A stretch of 64,000 nt of DNA from Pseudomonas sp. MAG733B (GTDB taxonomy: Bacteria; Pseudomonadota; Gammaproteobacteria; Pseudomonadales; Pseudomonadaceae), in the NCBI RefSeq assembly GCF_036884845.1, contig NZ_CP145732.1, forward strand, positions 1,364,001-1,428,000. Direction: 5' to 3'. The stretch's first letter is position 1, and each line of letters opens with the position of its first letter. Both the position numbers and the translations under genes were made by a program. The notes under the pieces were generated by a model. It was not told the DNA's origin. It was given only the letters and a program-made list of their open reading frames with translations, and ran no database searches. This document shows positions 35,563-44,558 of this stretch, piece after piece.

Positions 35563-36395
35563 GTTTTCTGGTGTTGCTGTTGGCGGTATGGATCGAGAAG
35601 TTCTCGGCCTTGCGCCACCAGATTCAGCGAGATGGCGGTTGGGTGCGCGAGCTGCATAAACTCGAGTCCAGCCCGCGCCTGGCGAAAAAGCCATGGCTGG
35701 TTTTGCTCGTGTTGGTGTTGTTGCCGGTTGCGCTGTTGGGGTTGCTGTTGCTGGTGCTGGACCCGGTGGCTTATGGGCTGCTGGCGTTGCCGGTGCATCT
35801 GCTGGTGGTGATTTACAGTCTGGGGCGCGGTGATCTGCTGGCGGGTCTCGGGCCGTTTCGTGATGCCTGGCGCCGAGAGGACCTGCAAGCCGCGGCCCAT
35901 GTCGCCAAACGTGACCTGGATATCTGCGCCGACAGTGGCGAGCAACTGCTGGAGCGGGTCGAAGGACATTTGTTGTGGGAGGCGTACCAGAGCTTTTTCG
36001 CGGTAATTTTCTGGTACTTCCTGTTGGGGCCGGTCGCTGCCCTGAGTTATCGGTTGCTCGCCTTGGCCGAGGAGCATGGGCAGAACCCTGCGGTGGTCGA
36101 GCGTGCTGCTCAGTTGCGCCATGCGTTTGATTGGGTGCCGGTGCGGTTGCTGGCGGCGAGTTTTGCCTTGGTCGGCAATTTTGTTGCGGTGAGTCGGGTG
36201 ATGTTGCATGAGTTGCTGAACTGGAACATCAGTGCCGCGCAGTTGATCGAGAAAGCCGGGTTGGTGGCGGCTGAAATCCCGGCGCCGGTGGTTGGGCCTG
36301 AGGGCATCAATAATCTTGATCGGATCTGGGAGTTGTTGCTGCGGGCGGCGGTGCTTTGGTATGCGGGGTTTGCGCTTTGGACGGTGTTGCCTTAG
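35559..36395 (+). CDS. ampE: Inner-membrane protein AmpE
   Basis: AmpE is a 278-residue integral membrane protein, long proposed to help in beta-lactamase regulation with AmpD; its biochemical role is unknown. Membrane segments are seen near residues 45-65 ('WLVLLVLVLLPVALLGLLLLVL'), 70-90, 145-170 ('FFAVIFWYFLLGPVAALSY') and at the C-terminus. The conserved 'VFWYFLLGP' type motif and the N-terminal 'MSFLVLLLAVWIEKFS' fit the family. The ATG lies within the end of ampD (ATGA overlap), so translation is coupled. Confidence 0.94.
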   Translation: MSFLVLLLAVWIEKFSALRHQIQRDGGWVRELHKLESSPRLAKKPWLVLLVLVLLPVALLGLLLLVLDPVAYGLLALPVHLLVVIYSLGRGDLLAGLGPFRDAWRREDLQAAAHVAKRDLDICADSGEQLLERVEGHLLWEAYQSFFAVIFWYFLLGPVAALSYRLLALAEEHGQNPAVVERAAQLRHAFDWVPVRLLAASFALVGNFVAVSRVMLHELLNWNISAAQLIEKAGLVAAEIPAPVVGPEGINNLDRIWELLLRAAVLWYAGFALWTVLP

Positions 36396-36419
36396 GTCGA
36401 TTTTGCTTGTTGCGTACAT

Positions 36420-36735
36420 ATCCATTCCTGCGGTAACGGCGGCTGGCGGTTTCGCCCTTACGGCGACTCACTTTTTTGACAAACGCCTCAAAAAAGTAAG
36501 CAAAAAAAACGCTCGCCCCGAACGTACCGCCCCTCGCTGGGGCTCGGGGTTCCTTCGCTACGGTATCCATCCGGGACACTGCCCTCCGGTCTGCTACGCG
36601 ACGACCTACATGCAGCGTGTTCGACTGCGTCGAACGGCGCTGCGCGCCACTCCCCGGATGAACACCTCCACTCAGCGTCCCGAGGGGGCGGGTGGATCAA
36701 GATCAACCGAGGCGGCCTACCGGCCGGCCTGCTTG
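36420..36735. repeat. Probable dispersed non-coding repeat
   Basis: This GC-rich block between ampE and the chemoreceptor has no credible gene. It contains ggcgactcacttttttgac, an A-run, 'gctggggctcggggttcc' and 'gtgttcgactgcgtcgaac'. From memory, blocks like this recur many times in P. fluorescens-group genomes and often give spurious hypothetical ORFs (for instance the minus-strand frame 36307-36579). A lone REP half-site (36758-36791) follows. The rest of 36396-36964 shows nothing else I can support. Confidence 0.55.
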
Positions 36736-36757
36736 TTTGGTTCGTACGCATTTCAAC

Positions 36758-36791
36758 TGTGGGAGCCAGCCTGCTGGCGATGGCGGTCTGA
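36758..36791. repeat. Solitary REP half-element
   Basis: tgtgggagccagcctgctgg matches one arm of the REP doublets at 57468 and 63604. No inverted partner follows within 150 bases, so this is a singlet. Confidence 0.7.
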
Positions 36792-36964
36792 CAGCCGACC
36801 TGATTTCGCGGTTGCATCACGAACAAACCAAAACGCCCCTCCGTTAACCTTAAGTTACAAAACCATCTCCTGTTTTGAGCTATACAGGAATAGCGCCCAA
36901 TGGTGGCTATCTGCTGCCTGGCTGCGCCTGCGAATAAAAATAAGAAATCAAAGGGAGACTTCCA

Positions 36965-38995
36965 GTGAAGAGCTTGCTCTATCCCGCCGTTGCACTGATG
37001 AACCGCTTGAGCTTCGGCATGAAGTTCAGTTTGATCAGCGTCCTGTTCCTGGTGCCGATGCTGGTGACCAATTTCTATCTGGTGCGCGACTCCTATCGCG
37101 AATTCCAGGGCACCCGCATCGAGCTGCAAAGCCTCGACTTGCTGGGCAGCAGTCTGACGCTACGGCGCGATCTGGAAACCCTGAACAATCTGGTGCAGAT
37201 CAACGTCACCCTCGGTCAGTCGGGCAAGGCCAGCAACGTCGAATCGCAGATCACCACGCTTGAACAAAGCATTCTGGCGCGCCTGCAAGGGCTGACCGCG
37301 ATGACCACCGATCCGGAGCAGATCGCGGTGTTCGACGGCAAGCGCGATGAAATGATCGCCGTGTTCAAGGCTCAGCAAACGGAAAATTCCCTGCAAAGCA
37401 AAAGTGCGCTGATCGGCAAAATGGTCGGCAGCGCGCAGATTTTCAGCCAGATCGTCACCAGCCAGGCCGGCCTGAGTCGAGACAATCAGAGCGACATGCG
37501 CCAGTTGAGCGAGCTCGTGACCGTCGTCACGCCGCGTGTCACCCAGATTCTGGGTGAAGGCCGGGCGATGGGTTCCTATTCGTTGGGGCAAGGTTTCCTC
37601 AATTCGGCATCGAGCACCCGTTTTGATGAATTGCTGTCGCAGATTGAAAAGCTTCAAGGCGAATATGGCTTGAAATTGCAGGACGCGCTTAGCTCCAGCA
37701 AAGCCGCGCGGGAAACCCTTGCTGCCCAGGCTGATAGCAGCAAGGCGTCGTTGAAAAAGGCCAGCGAGTTGTTCGAAGAACAGGTGGTGATGGCCGACAC
37801 GCTGGATGCGCCGTGGCAGGCTTTTTACGATCAGGTCACGGGTCTGATGGACCAGACTTACCAGCTCAATGAAGCCACCCTGAAGTTTCTCGACACCCAG
37901 TTGCAGCAGCGCCTTGAGCAAAACCGCACGCACATGATCCTGCAGGCTGTAGCGCTGTCGGTGGTGTTTGTACTGATTTTTTACCTGTATGGCGGCTTCT
38001 ATTTCTCGACCCGCACCACGCTCAAACGCCTTGGCGGGGTGATGGACAAAGTGGCGGCCGGCGACATGACGGTCACGTTCAGTGCCCACAGCCGCGATGA
38101 GCTGGGCGAGTTGGGCGAGGTGTTCAATGGCACCGTGAAAAAAATCCATGACCTCATCGAACGCGTCGGGCAAACCGTCAGCGAAGTCGAGCGCCAGGCT
38201 GGGCAAGTGGAAAACGTGTCTGCGCAAAGTAATCAGGCTGTCGCCGGTCAGCGTACGCAGATCGAGCAGGTCGCCACGGCGATGAACCAGATGTCGGCTA
38301 CGTCACTGGAGGTTGCGCGCAGTGCCGCTGCGGCGGTCAGCAGTGCCCACAGCGTCAACGATGAAACCATCAGTGGTCGTGGGTTGGTGCAGTCGCAGCA
38401 GGGCAGTATCGCCGCGCTGGCGAGCGAGATCGATCAATCGGTGCTGGTGATCAATCAATTGGCCAGCGACAGTCAGTCCATCAGCCGTGTACTGGAAGTG
38501 ATCAAGAGCATTGCCGAGCAGACCAACCTGTTGGCGCTGAACGCCGCGATCGAAGCGGCGCGGGCCGGAGAGCAGGGGCGTGGTTTTGCGGTGGTGGCGG
38601 ACGAGGTCCGGACCCTGGCCAAGCGCACGCAGCAATCGACCGAGGAAATCGAGCAGATGATCGCCAGGCTCCACGGTGGTGTCGGCGCCGCGGTGAAGGC
38701 GATGGGGGTCAGCCACGAGATGGCGAATGGCACCGTGGGCCAGTCGGAAAAGGTCCAGCAGGCGCTGGAAAATATCCTCGGTGCGGTGGGCATGATCGTC
38801 GACCAGAACCAGCAAATCGCGGCCGCCGTAGAGCAGCAAACCGCCGTGGCCCATGACATCGACCAGAACATCGTCGAGATCAACCGCGCCGGCGAGCGTA
38901 CCGCCGAAGGTGCGCACCAGACTGAGGATGCCAGCCGCGCGTTGTCGGCGCAGGTGGTGGAGCTGAAACAGCTGATCAGCGCGTTCCGGGTCTGA
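36965..38995 (+). CDS. Methyl-accepting chemotaxis protein
   Basis: This 676-residue membrane chemoreceptor has a first membrane helix at residues ~17-36 ('FSLISVLFLVPMLVTNFYLV'), a large periplasmic helical sensor domain (37-323), a second helix (~324-347), and HAMP (~348-400, 'MDKVAAGDMTVTFSAHSRDELG'). The signalling coiled coil carries the conserved tip 'EQTNLLALNAAIEAARAGEQ' near residues 517-536. It ends SAFRV without a CheR/CheB pentapeptide. The ligand is unknown. The start is GTG at 36965 with aaagggag upstream. Its place near ampDE and, further on, speC recalls the PA4520 chemoreceptor locus of P. aeruginosa. Confidence 0.93.
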   Translation: MKSLLYPAVALMNRLSFGMKFSLISVLFLVPMLVTNFYLVRDSYREFQGTRIELQSLDLLGSSLTLRRDLETLNNLVQINVTLGQSGKASNVESQITTLEQSILARLQGLTAMTTDPEQIAVFDGKRDEMIAVFKAQQTENSLQSKSALIGKMVGSAQIFSQIVTSQAGLSRDNQSDMRQLSELVTVVTPRVTQILGEGRAMGSYSLGQGFLNSASSTRFDELLSQIEKLQGEYGLKLQDALSSSKAARETLAAQADSSKASLKKASELFEEQVVMADTLDAPWQAFYDQVTGLMDQTYQLNEATLKFLDTQLQQRLEQNRTHMILQAVALSVVFVLIFYLYGGFYFSTRTTLKRLGGVMDKVAAGDMTVTFSAHSRDELGELGEVFNGTVKKIHDLIERVGQTVSEVERQAGQVENVSAQSNQAVAGQRTQIEQVATAMNQMSATSLEVARSAAAAVSSAHSVNDETISGRGLVQSQQGSIAALASEIDQSVLVINQLASDSQSISRVLEVIKSIAEQTNLLALNAAIEAARAGEQGRGFAVVADEVRTLAKRTQQSTEEIEQMIARLHGGVGAAVKAMGVSHEMANGTVGQSEKVQQALENILGAVGMIVDQNQQIAAAVEQQTAVAHDIDQNIVEINRAGERTAEGAHQTEDASRALSAQVVELKQLISAFRV

Positions 38996-39010
38996 AGGAA
39001 CACCTGGATT

Positions 39011-39103
39011 CCTGTGGGAGCGGGCTTGCCCGCGAAAGCGGTCTGTCAGTCACTTTGATGTTGAGTGTGCCGGCGTCTTCGCGGGCAAACCCGCTCCCAC
39101 AGG
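39011..39103. repeat. REP-type inverted repeat (GTGGGAGCGGG family)
   Basis: Arms cctgtgggagcgggcttgcc and its near-perfect complement flank about 45 bases. It lies 15 bases after the chemoreceptor gene. Confidence 0.9.
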
Positions 39104-39237
39104 TTTAGTGTCTCGCCTGACGGCTTCGTAGTGTTTTTCCTTATTCGAGGTAGGATTTCTCCTGTTTTTCTGCGCCCTCTGATATTTCGTCTTCAATGAA
39201 GGAAGATCCACTTCACTGACACAGAGGAGGCCCAGTC

Positions 39238-39627
39238 ATGTCCGCAGCAACGCTTGGAATCCAGGGGCATTGTGCCCATTGCCAGCGCACGCTGTTGCTC
39301 AAGCCCTGGCAGCTCAATGCCATTGCAATCAATGAACCCTTCACCTGTTCCCACTGCCAGAAAGCCTTGCAGTTGAATGATCCGAAACAGATCAAGCGCT
39401 TCAAGTCGCTGGACTCAGTGGCCATGTTGAAGGCGAGCCTGTTGGTCACGGTGTGCACTGCGTTGTTGGTGGCACTGGTGTTGGAGTGGGTCGGACTGCT
39501 CAGCGTCGTGGAGCAGCTGAACGCTTCGTTGCTGGCGATTTTTGTCTACTTCATCGCCGTAGGGTTTGCCCGGCAGCGTCAGCACATGACATTGATTCTA
39601 GAAGCCGCCAAGGCGCACACCGACTGA
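39238..39627 (+). CDS. Small membrane protein with N-terminal zinc-ribbon-like CxxC pairs
   Basis: This 129-residue protein has no known function. Two CxxC pairs, 'CAHC' (residues 12-15) and 'CSHC' (about 37-40), are spaced like a zinc ribbon on the cytoplasmic side. A charged stretch 'NDPKQIKRFKSLDS' follows, then two membrane helices ('LLVTVCTALLVALVLEWVGLL' and 'LLAIFVYFIAVGFA', about residues 68-115) and a short tail. A strong agaggagg site precedes the ATG. It is convergent with tatD; the two stop codons are directly adjacent (39625-39627 and 39628-39630). Confidence 0.85.
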   Translation: MSAATLGIQGHCAHCQRTLLLKPWQLNAIAINEPFTCSHCQKALQLNDPKQIKRFKSLDSVAMLKASLLVTVCTALLVALVLEWVGLLSVVEQLNASLLAIFVYFIAVGFARQRQHMTLILEAAKAHTD

Positions 39628-40404
39628 TTACCAGTCGAACAACTCACAGGCATTGGCAGTACTGGCGGCGGCTAATTGCTCTGGGCTGATGAGCATTATT
39701 TCAGCCAGCGCCGCGCAGATCGCCGGCAGGTGCGCCGGGCTGTTGCGTTGGCCGGGGAACATGGCGGGCGCCATGTCCGGGGAGTCGGTTTCCAGTACTA
39801 CCGATTCCAGCGGCAACTCGGCGAGCACGCGGTGCATGCGCAGTGCCTGCGGCCAGGTCGCCGCACCGCCCAGGCCCAGTTTGAAGCCGAGCTTGATGTA
39901 TTCCCGGGCTTCTTCACGGCTTCCTGCAAAGGCGTGGATGATCCCGGCACGTTTCAACTTGAAGCGCTTGAGCGTGGCGATCACCGCGGCGTGACTGCGC
40001 CGTACATGAATCAGCGCGGGAAGATTGAAGTCCACCGCCAGTTGCAGTTGCGCATCGAACAGCGCTTGCTGACGTTCGCGGTCGAGGGTTTCGATGAAGT
40101 AGTCCAGGCCGATTTCACCCACCGCGCACAGTTGCCGGTGACCGGCCAGCCGCGTCAGCCAGTCGCCGAGTTCCGTCATATGTTCGGGGCGATGATCGTC
40201 CAGATAAACCGGGTGCAAGCCGAACGCGGCATGCAGGTCGGGATCGCTTTGCACCAGCTCCCACACGCGCTGCCAATTACCCTGATAAACCCCCAGCACC
40301 ACCATCTGTCGCACGCCGAGCGCGCGGCTTTCGGTCATCAGCGCCTGACGATCCGTGTCGAAGTCCGGAAAGTCCAGGTGGGTGTGAGTGTCGATCAGGT
40401 CCAT
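39628..40404 (-). CDS. TatD-family metal-dependent deoxyribonuclease
   Basis: This is a 258-residue TIM-barrel hydrolase of the TatD family (DNA 3'-5' exonuclease or related). All metal-binding motifs are present: 'IDTHTHLDFPDFD' at the N-terminus, 'GEIGLDYF', 'HVRRSHAAV', 'IHAFAGS' and 'ETDSPDMAP'. It may be one of several TatD paralogues, so I give no symbol. It starts four bases after fruR, so the two genes are probably one transcript. Confidence 0.92.
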   Translation of the reverse strand: MDLIDTHTHLDFPDFDTDRQALMTESRALGVRQMVVLGVYQGNWQRVWELVQSDPDLHAAFGLHPVYLDDHRPEHMTELGDWLTRLAGHRQLCAVGEIGLDYFIETLDRERQQALFDAQLQLAVDFNLPALIHVRRSHAAVIATLKRFKLKRAGIIHAFAGSREEAREYIKLGFKLGLGGAATWPQALRMHRVLAELPLESVVLETDSPDMAPAMFPGQRNSPAHLPAICAALAEIMLISPEQLAAASTANACELFDW

Positions 40405-40407
40405 GGC

Positions 40408-41403
40408 TCAGTCCTGACGAATCCGCTGCTTGAACGTACGCGCGATGGCCTGTACGCCAGGTTGGTAATCCGATTGCTCGATGGCCGCCAGAGCCAGCTC
40501 CAGTGCTTTATCGGCGATCAACTGATGCTGCTGGGCCATGGCGTTGACTGGCAACGGCAGGAAGTCCAGCAATTGCGTATCACCAAATGTGCCAAGGCGC
40601 AGCGGGCGAGTCTTGAGCGGGAAGTCGTGCAAGGCATCGAACACGCCTTGCAGCAACACGTAGGAAGTGGTCACCAGCGCTTCGGGCAAATGCCCTACGC
40701 GTTGCAGTAACTCTTCCATCAACTGTTTGCCGCATTCACGGCTGAAGGATTCGCCGTGTTCGACCAGCACTTCGCCTTTGAATCCGGTCAGCGCCTCTTT
40801 GAATCCGGCGGCCCGTTCCTGGCTGATGCTCAACTCCGGACGCGCACCGATCAAGGCGATCTGCTTGGGCAGCGGGTCGAGCAGGCTGCGAGTCAGTTGC
40901 AGGCTGGCTTCGCGATCGTCGCTGATCACCGAGCAGAAATGTTCCGGCTCCATGACCCGGTCGATGGCGATGATCGGAATGCCTTTGGCCTGCAATTGCC
41001 GATAGCTGTCGTCGCCGGTCGGCAGACAACTGGCAACGATCAGCGCATCACAGCGTCGGGCGCGGAACAGTTTGAGCAATTGCCGTTCGCTTTCCGGTGC
41101 GTCGTCGGAACTGGCGATCAGCAGCTGATAGCCGCGTGCCCGCGCACCTTGCTCCAGCAACTTGGCGATTCGCGCGTAACTGGGGTTTTCCAGGTCCGGC
41201 AAAATGAAACCCAGGGTGCGGGTGTGGCGACTGCGCAGCCCGGCGGCCTGGGGGTTGGGCGTGAAGCCGTATTGTTCGACCACCGCGCGCACGCGCTCGA
41301 CGGTCGCGCTGCTGATGCGTTGTTGTTCGGCCTTGCCGTTGATGACGTAGCTGGCGGTGGTAACGGACACACCGGCCAGCTGGGCGATATCACTGAGTTT
41401 CAA
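40408..41403 (-). CDS. fruR: Catabolite repressor/activator FruR (Cra), LacI family
   Basis: This 331-residue LacI/GalR regulator is the fructose repressor; in P. putida it responds to fructose-1-phosphate. The N-terminal helix-turn-helix 'KLSDIAQLAGVSVTTASYVI' and hinge lead into a periplasmic-binding-like effector domain (about 60-325). It is divergent from fruBKA across 293 bases that carry two FruR-type operators, so it most likely represses the fru operon and perhaps itself. tatD follows at four bases. Confidence 0.95.
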   Translation of the reverse strand: MKLSDIAQLAGVSVTTASYVINGKAEQQRISSATVERVRAVVEQYGFTPNPQAAGLRSRHTRTLGFILPDLENPSYARIAKLLEQGARARGYQLLIASSDDAPESERQLLKLFRARRCDALIVASCLPTGDDSYRQLQAKGIPIIAIDRVMEPEHFCSVISDDREASLQLTRSLLDPLPKQIALIGARPELSISQERAAGFKEALTGFKGEVLVEHGESFSRECGKQLMEELLQRVGHLPEALVTTSYVLLQGVFDALHDFPLKTRPLRLGTFGDTQLLDFLPLPVNAMAQQHQLIADKALELALAAIEQSDYQPGVQAIARTFKQRIRQD

Positions 41404-41546
41404 CCCGCGAGTTCCTTGTTTTTTCGAGCATGCCCGACATTTTCGTCAATCCTACCCGATTCAGGCAGTCGACCATCGTCGCCACGCATCCGACAATTGG
41501 GCTTCAAGACTGAGAGATTATCGAGTAACGTGCCAATCATTCTAGA

Positions 41547-41560
41547 TTAAACGTTTCAGC
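41547..41560. promoter_or_regulatory. FruR/Cra operator, site 1
   Basis: TTAAACGTTTCA (41547-41558) is identical to the FruR operator I recall from the P. putida fruB promoter. On the minus strand gctgaaacgtttaa matches all 14 positions of the E. coli Cra consensus RSTGAAWCSNTHHW. It lies about 140 bases before fruB and 144 bases before fruR. Confidence 0.9.
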
Positions 41561-41641
41561 AAGCGTATTTTCTACGTTATCAGCGCTTTTTGCCGGTTCT
41601 GCCGTGAAACCGCCAAATATTGTCCTGCGACAAGCGCGTAA

Positions 41642-41655
41642 GCTGAATCATTCAA
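41642..41655 (+). promoter_or_regulatory. Candidate FruR/Cra operator, site 2
   Basis: gctgaatcattcaa matches 13 of 14 Cra consensus positions. It lies 42 bases before the fruB start, where binding would block transcription or early elongation. Confidence 0.6.
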
Positions 41656-41696
41656 AACAATACCTGGTGCCCACAGGCGCCAAAAAGGAGAAAGGC

Positions 41697-44558
41697 ATGC
41701 TCGAGCTCACTGTAGAGCAGATATCCATGGGCCAGTCGGCTGTGGATAAGTCCGCAGCGTTGCAATTGCTGGCCCGGCATCTGGTTGCTGACGGCCTGGT
41801 CGCCGAGGGTTACCTCGCCGGCTTGCAGGCGCGTGAGGCCCAGGGCTCGACCTTTCTCGGTCAAGGTATTGCCATTCCCCACGGCACGCCAGAAACCCGC
41901 GATCAGGTGTTTTCCACCGGCGTGCGCCTGATGCAGTTTCCAGAAGGCGTGGATTGGGGCGATGGGCAGATCGTGTATCTGGCGATTGGTATCGCGGCCA
42001 AATCCGATGAACACCTGCGCTTGCTGCAACTGCTGACTCGCGCCCTCGGCGAAACCGATCTGGGCCAAGCGCTGCGTCGCGCCAGCACGGCCGAAGCCTT
42101 GCTGAAATTACTGCAAGGTGCGCCGCAGGAGTTGGCGCTGGATGCGCAGATGATCGGTTTGGGCGTGGCCGCCGAAGATTTCGAAGAACTGGTCTGGCGT
42201 GGCGCGCGATTGCTGCGTCACGCCGACTGCGTGAGCAACGGTTTCTCCGCCGTGTTGCAGCAGGTCGAAGCGTTGCCGCTGGGCGATGGCCTGTGGTGGC
42301 TGCACAGCGAGCAAACGGTCAAGCGCCCGGGGCTGGCCTTCGTCACTCCGGACAAACCATTGCGCTATCTCGGTCAGCCGCTGAACGGACTGTTCTGTCT
42401 GGCCAGCCTCGGTGAGGCCCATCAAGCCTTGCTCGAACGCTTGTGCGCGTTGCTGATCGAAGGTCGCGGTCATGAATTGGGTCGCGCCACCAGTTGCCGC
42501 GCAGTGCTGGAAGTGCTCGGCGGTGAGTTGCCAGCCGATTGGCCGAGCGCACGCATTGCACTGGCCAACGCCCACGGTTTGCATGCGCGCCCGGCGAAAA
42601 TCCTCGCGCAACTGGCAAAAAGTTTTGAAGGCGAGATCCGCATTCGCATCGTCGATGGTCAGGACAGCGCCGTGTCGGTAAAGAGTTTGAGCAAGCTGCT
42701 CAGCCTCGGCGCCCGTCGCGGTCAGGTGCTGGAAATCATCGCCGAGCCAAGCATCGCCGCCGATGCCTTGCCGGCGCTGTTGGCCGCGATCGAAGAAGGT
42801 CTGGGCGAAGAAGTCGAGCCGCTGCCACCGGTGAGTCAGCCGCGTGAAGAAGTCGTCGAGATAGCCGAAGTGCTTTTGGCGCCAGCGTCCGGCAGTCTTG
42901 TGCAAGCGATCGCTGCCGCACCGGGAATCGCCATCGGCCCGGCGCACATTCAAGTCCTGCAAACCATCGAATACCCGCTGCGCGGTGAGTCCGCTGCGAT
43001 TGAGCGCGAGCGTCTCAAGCAAGCGCTGGCATCGGTGCGCAACGACATTCAGGGCTTGATCGAACGCAGCAAGGCCAAGGCCATTCGCGAGATTTTCATC
43101 ACCCATCAGGAAATGCTCGACGACCCGGAATTGACCGATGAAGTTGATACCCGTCTCAAGCAAGGTGAAAGCGCCGAAGCGGCGTGGATGTCGGTGATTG
43201 AAGCGGCGGCCAAGCAGCAGGAAGCGTTGCAGGATGCGTTGCTCGCCGAGCGCGCCGCCGATTTGCGTGATATCGGCCGACGGGTGCTGGCGCAACTCAG
43301 CGGTATCGAAACCCCGCACGAGCCGGATCAGCCGTACATTCTGGTGATGGATGAAGTCGGCCCGTCTGATGTGGCACGTCTTGACCCGGCCCGCGTGGCC
43401 GGCATTCTCACTGCCCGTGGCGGCGCAACGGCTCACAGCGCTATCGTCGCCCGTGCCCTCGGCATTCCGGCGCTGGTCGGTGCGGGGCCTGCGGTGTTGC
43501 TGTTGGCGCCGGGCACGCCGTTGTTGATTGATGGCCAGCGCGGTCGCTTGCATGTGGACGCCGACACGGCGACCTTGCAGCGCGCCACCGAAGAGCGCGA
43601 CACCCGCGAACAACGATTGAAGGCTGCCGCCGAACAACGCCATCAACCGGCGCTGACCACAGACGGTCATGCGGTTGAAGTGTTCGCCAACATCGGTGAG
43701 AGCGCCGGTGTTCACGCAGCGGTGGAGCAGGGCGCCGAAGGCATTGGCCTGTTGCGCACCGAGCTGATTTTCATGGCCCACCCGCAAGCGCCGGACGAGG
43801 CGACCCAGGAAGCCGAATACCGTCGCGTCCTCGATGGCCTCGCCGGGCGACCGCTGGTGGTGCGCACCCTCGATGTCGGCGGCGATAAACCACTGCCGTA
43901 TTGGCCGATCGCCAAGGAAGAAAACCCGTTCCTCGGCGTGCGCGGCATTCGCCTGACCCTGCAGCGGCCGCAGATCATGGAAGCGCAGTTGCGTGCCTTG
44001 TTGCGCGCTGCCGACAACCGTCCGCTGCGGATCATGTTTCCGATGGTTGGCAGCGTCGATGAGTGGCGTCAGGCGCGGGACATGAGCGAACGCTTGCGTC
44101 TGGAAATCCCGGTTGCGGACCTGCAACTGGGGATCATGATCGAAGTGCCGTCGGCGGCATTGCTGGCGCCGGTACTGGCCAAGGAAGTCGACTTTTTCAG
44201 TGTCGGCACCAACGACCTGACGCAGTACACGCTGGCCATCGACCGTGGTCATCCAACGCTTTCCGCTCAGGCCGATGGCTTGCATCCGGCGGTGCTGCAA
44301 CTGATCGACATCACCGTGCGCGCAGCCCATGCCAACGGCAAGTGGGTTGGCGTCTGCGGTGAACTGGCCGCCGATCCGCTGGCGGTTCCGGTGCTGGTCG
44401 GATTGGGTGTGGATGAGCTCAGTGTCGGTGGTCGCAGCATCGCCGAGGTCAAGGCGCGGATTCGTGAACTCAGCCTCGCCCAGTCTCAAATTCTTGCCCA
44501 ACAGGCGCTGGCCGTGGGCAGCGCCAATGAAGTGCGCGCATTAGTGGAGGCGCTGTAA
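41697..44558 (+). CDS. fruB: Fructose PTS multiphosphoryl protein FruB (EIIA-HPr-EI)
   Basis: This 953-residue cytoplasmic fusion passes phosphate from PEP to FruA. The EIIA domain (1-145) has active H62 in 'GIAIPHGTP'. A linker/degenerate domain (150-280) follows. The HPr domain (285-370) has H296 in 'NAHGLHARPA'. The enzyme I part (from ~400) has phosphohistidine H580 in 'GGATAHSAIVARALG' and the PEP-binding 'LRTELIFM' and 'GVCGELAADPLAVP' motifs. The ATG at 41697 follows aaaaaggag; an upstream in-frame ATG (41604) lies between the FruR sites and is rejected. It is first of fruBKA. Confidence 0.97.
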   Translation: MLELTVEQISMGQSAVDKSAALQLLARHLVADGLVAEGYLAGLQAREAQGSTFLGQGIAIPHGTPETRDQVFSTGVRLMQFPEGVDWGDGQIVYLAIGIAAKSDEHLRLLQLLTRALGETDLGQALRRASTAEALLKLLQGAPQELALDAQMIGLGVAAEDFEELVWRGARLLRHADCVSNGFSAVLQQVEALPLGDGLWWLHSEQTVKRPGLAFVTPDKPLRYLGQPLNGLFCLASLGEAHQALLERLCALLIEGRGHELGRATSCRAVLEVLGGELPADWPSARIALANAHGLHARPAKILAQLAKSFEGEIRIRIVDGQDSAVSVKSLSKLLSLGARRGQVLEIIAEPSIAADALPALLAAIEEGLGEEVEPLPPVSQPREEVVEIAEVLLAPASGSLVQAIAAAPGIAIGPAHIQVLQTIEYPLRGESAAIERERLKQALASVRNDIQGLIERSKAKAIREIFITHQEMLDDPELTDEVDTRLKQGESAEAAWMSVIEAAAKQQEALQDALLAERAADLRDIGRRVLAQLSGIETPHEPDQPYILVMDEVGPSDVARLDPARVAGILTARGGATAHSAIVARALGIPALVGAGPAVLLLAPGTPLLIDGQRGRLHVDADTATLQRATEERDTREQRLKAAAEQRHQPALTTDGHAVEVFANIGESAGVHAAVEQGAEGIGLLRTELIFMAHPQAPDEATQEAEYRRVLDGLAGRPLVVRTLDVGGDKPLPYWPIAKEENPFLGVRGIRLTLQRPQIMEAQLRALLRAADNRPLRIMFPMVGSVDEWRQARDMSERLRLEIPVADLQLGIMIEVPSAALLAPVLAKEVDFFSVGTNDLTQYTLAIDRGHPTLSAQADGLHPAVLQLIDITVRAAHANGKWVGVCGELAADPLAVPVLVGLGVDELSVGGRSIAEVKARIRELSLAQSQILAQQALAVGSANEVRALVEAL

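Noticed and set aside
36307..36579. A 90-codon frame between ampE and the chemoreceptor
   Set aside because: It lies in the probable dispersed repeat and resembles spurious ORFs that such repeats produce. No ribosome-binding site and no domain.
42108..44501. A 797-codon minus-strand frame opposite fruB
   Set aside because: Antisense artefact of strong codon bias in fruB.
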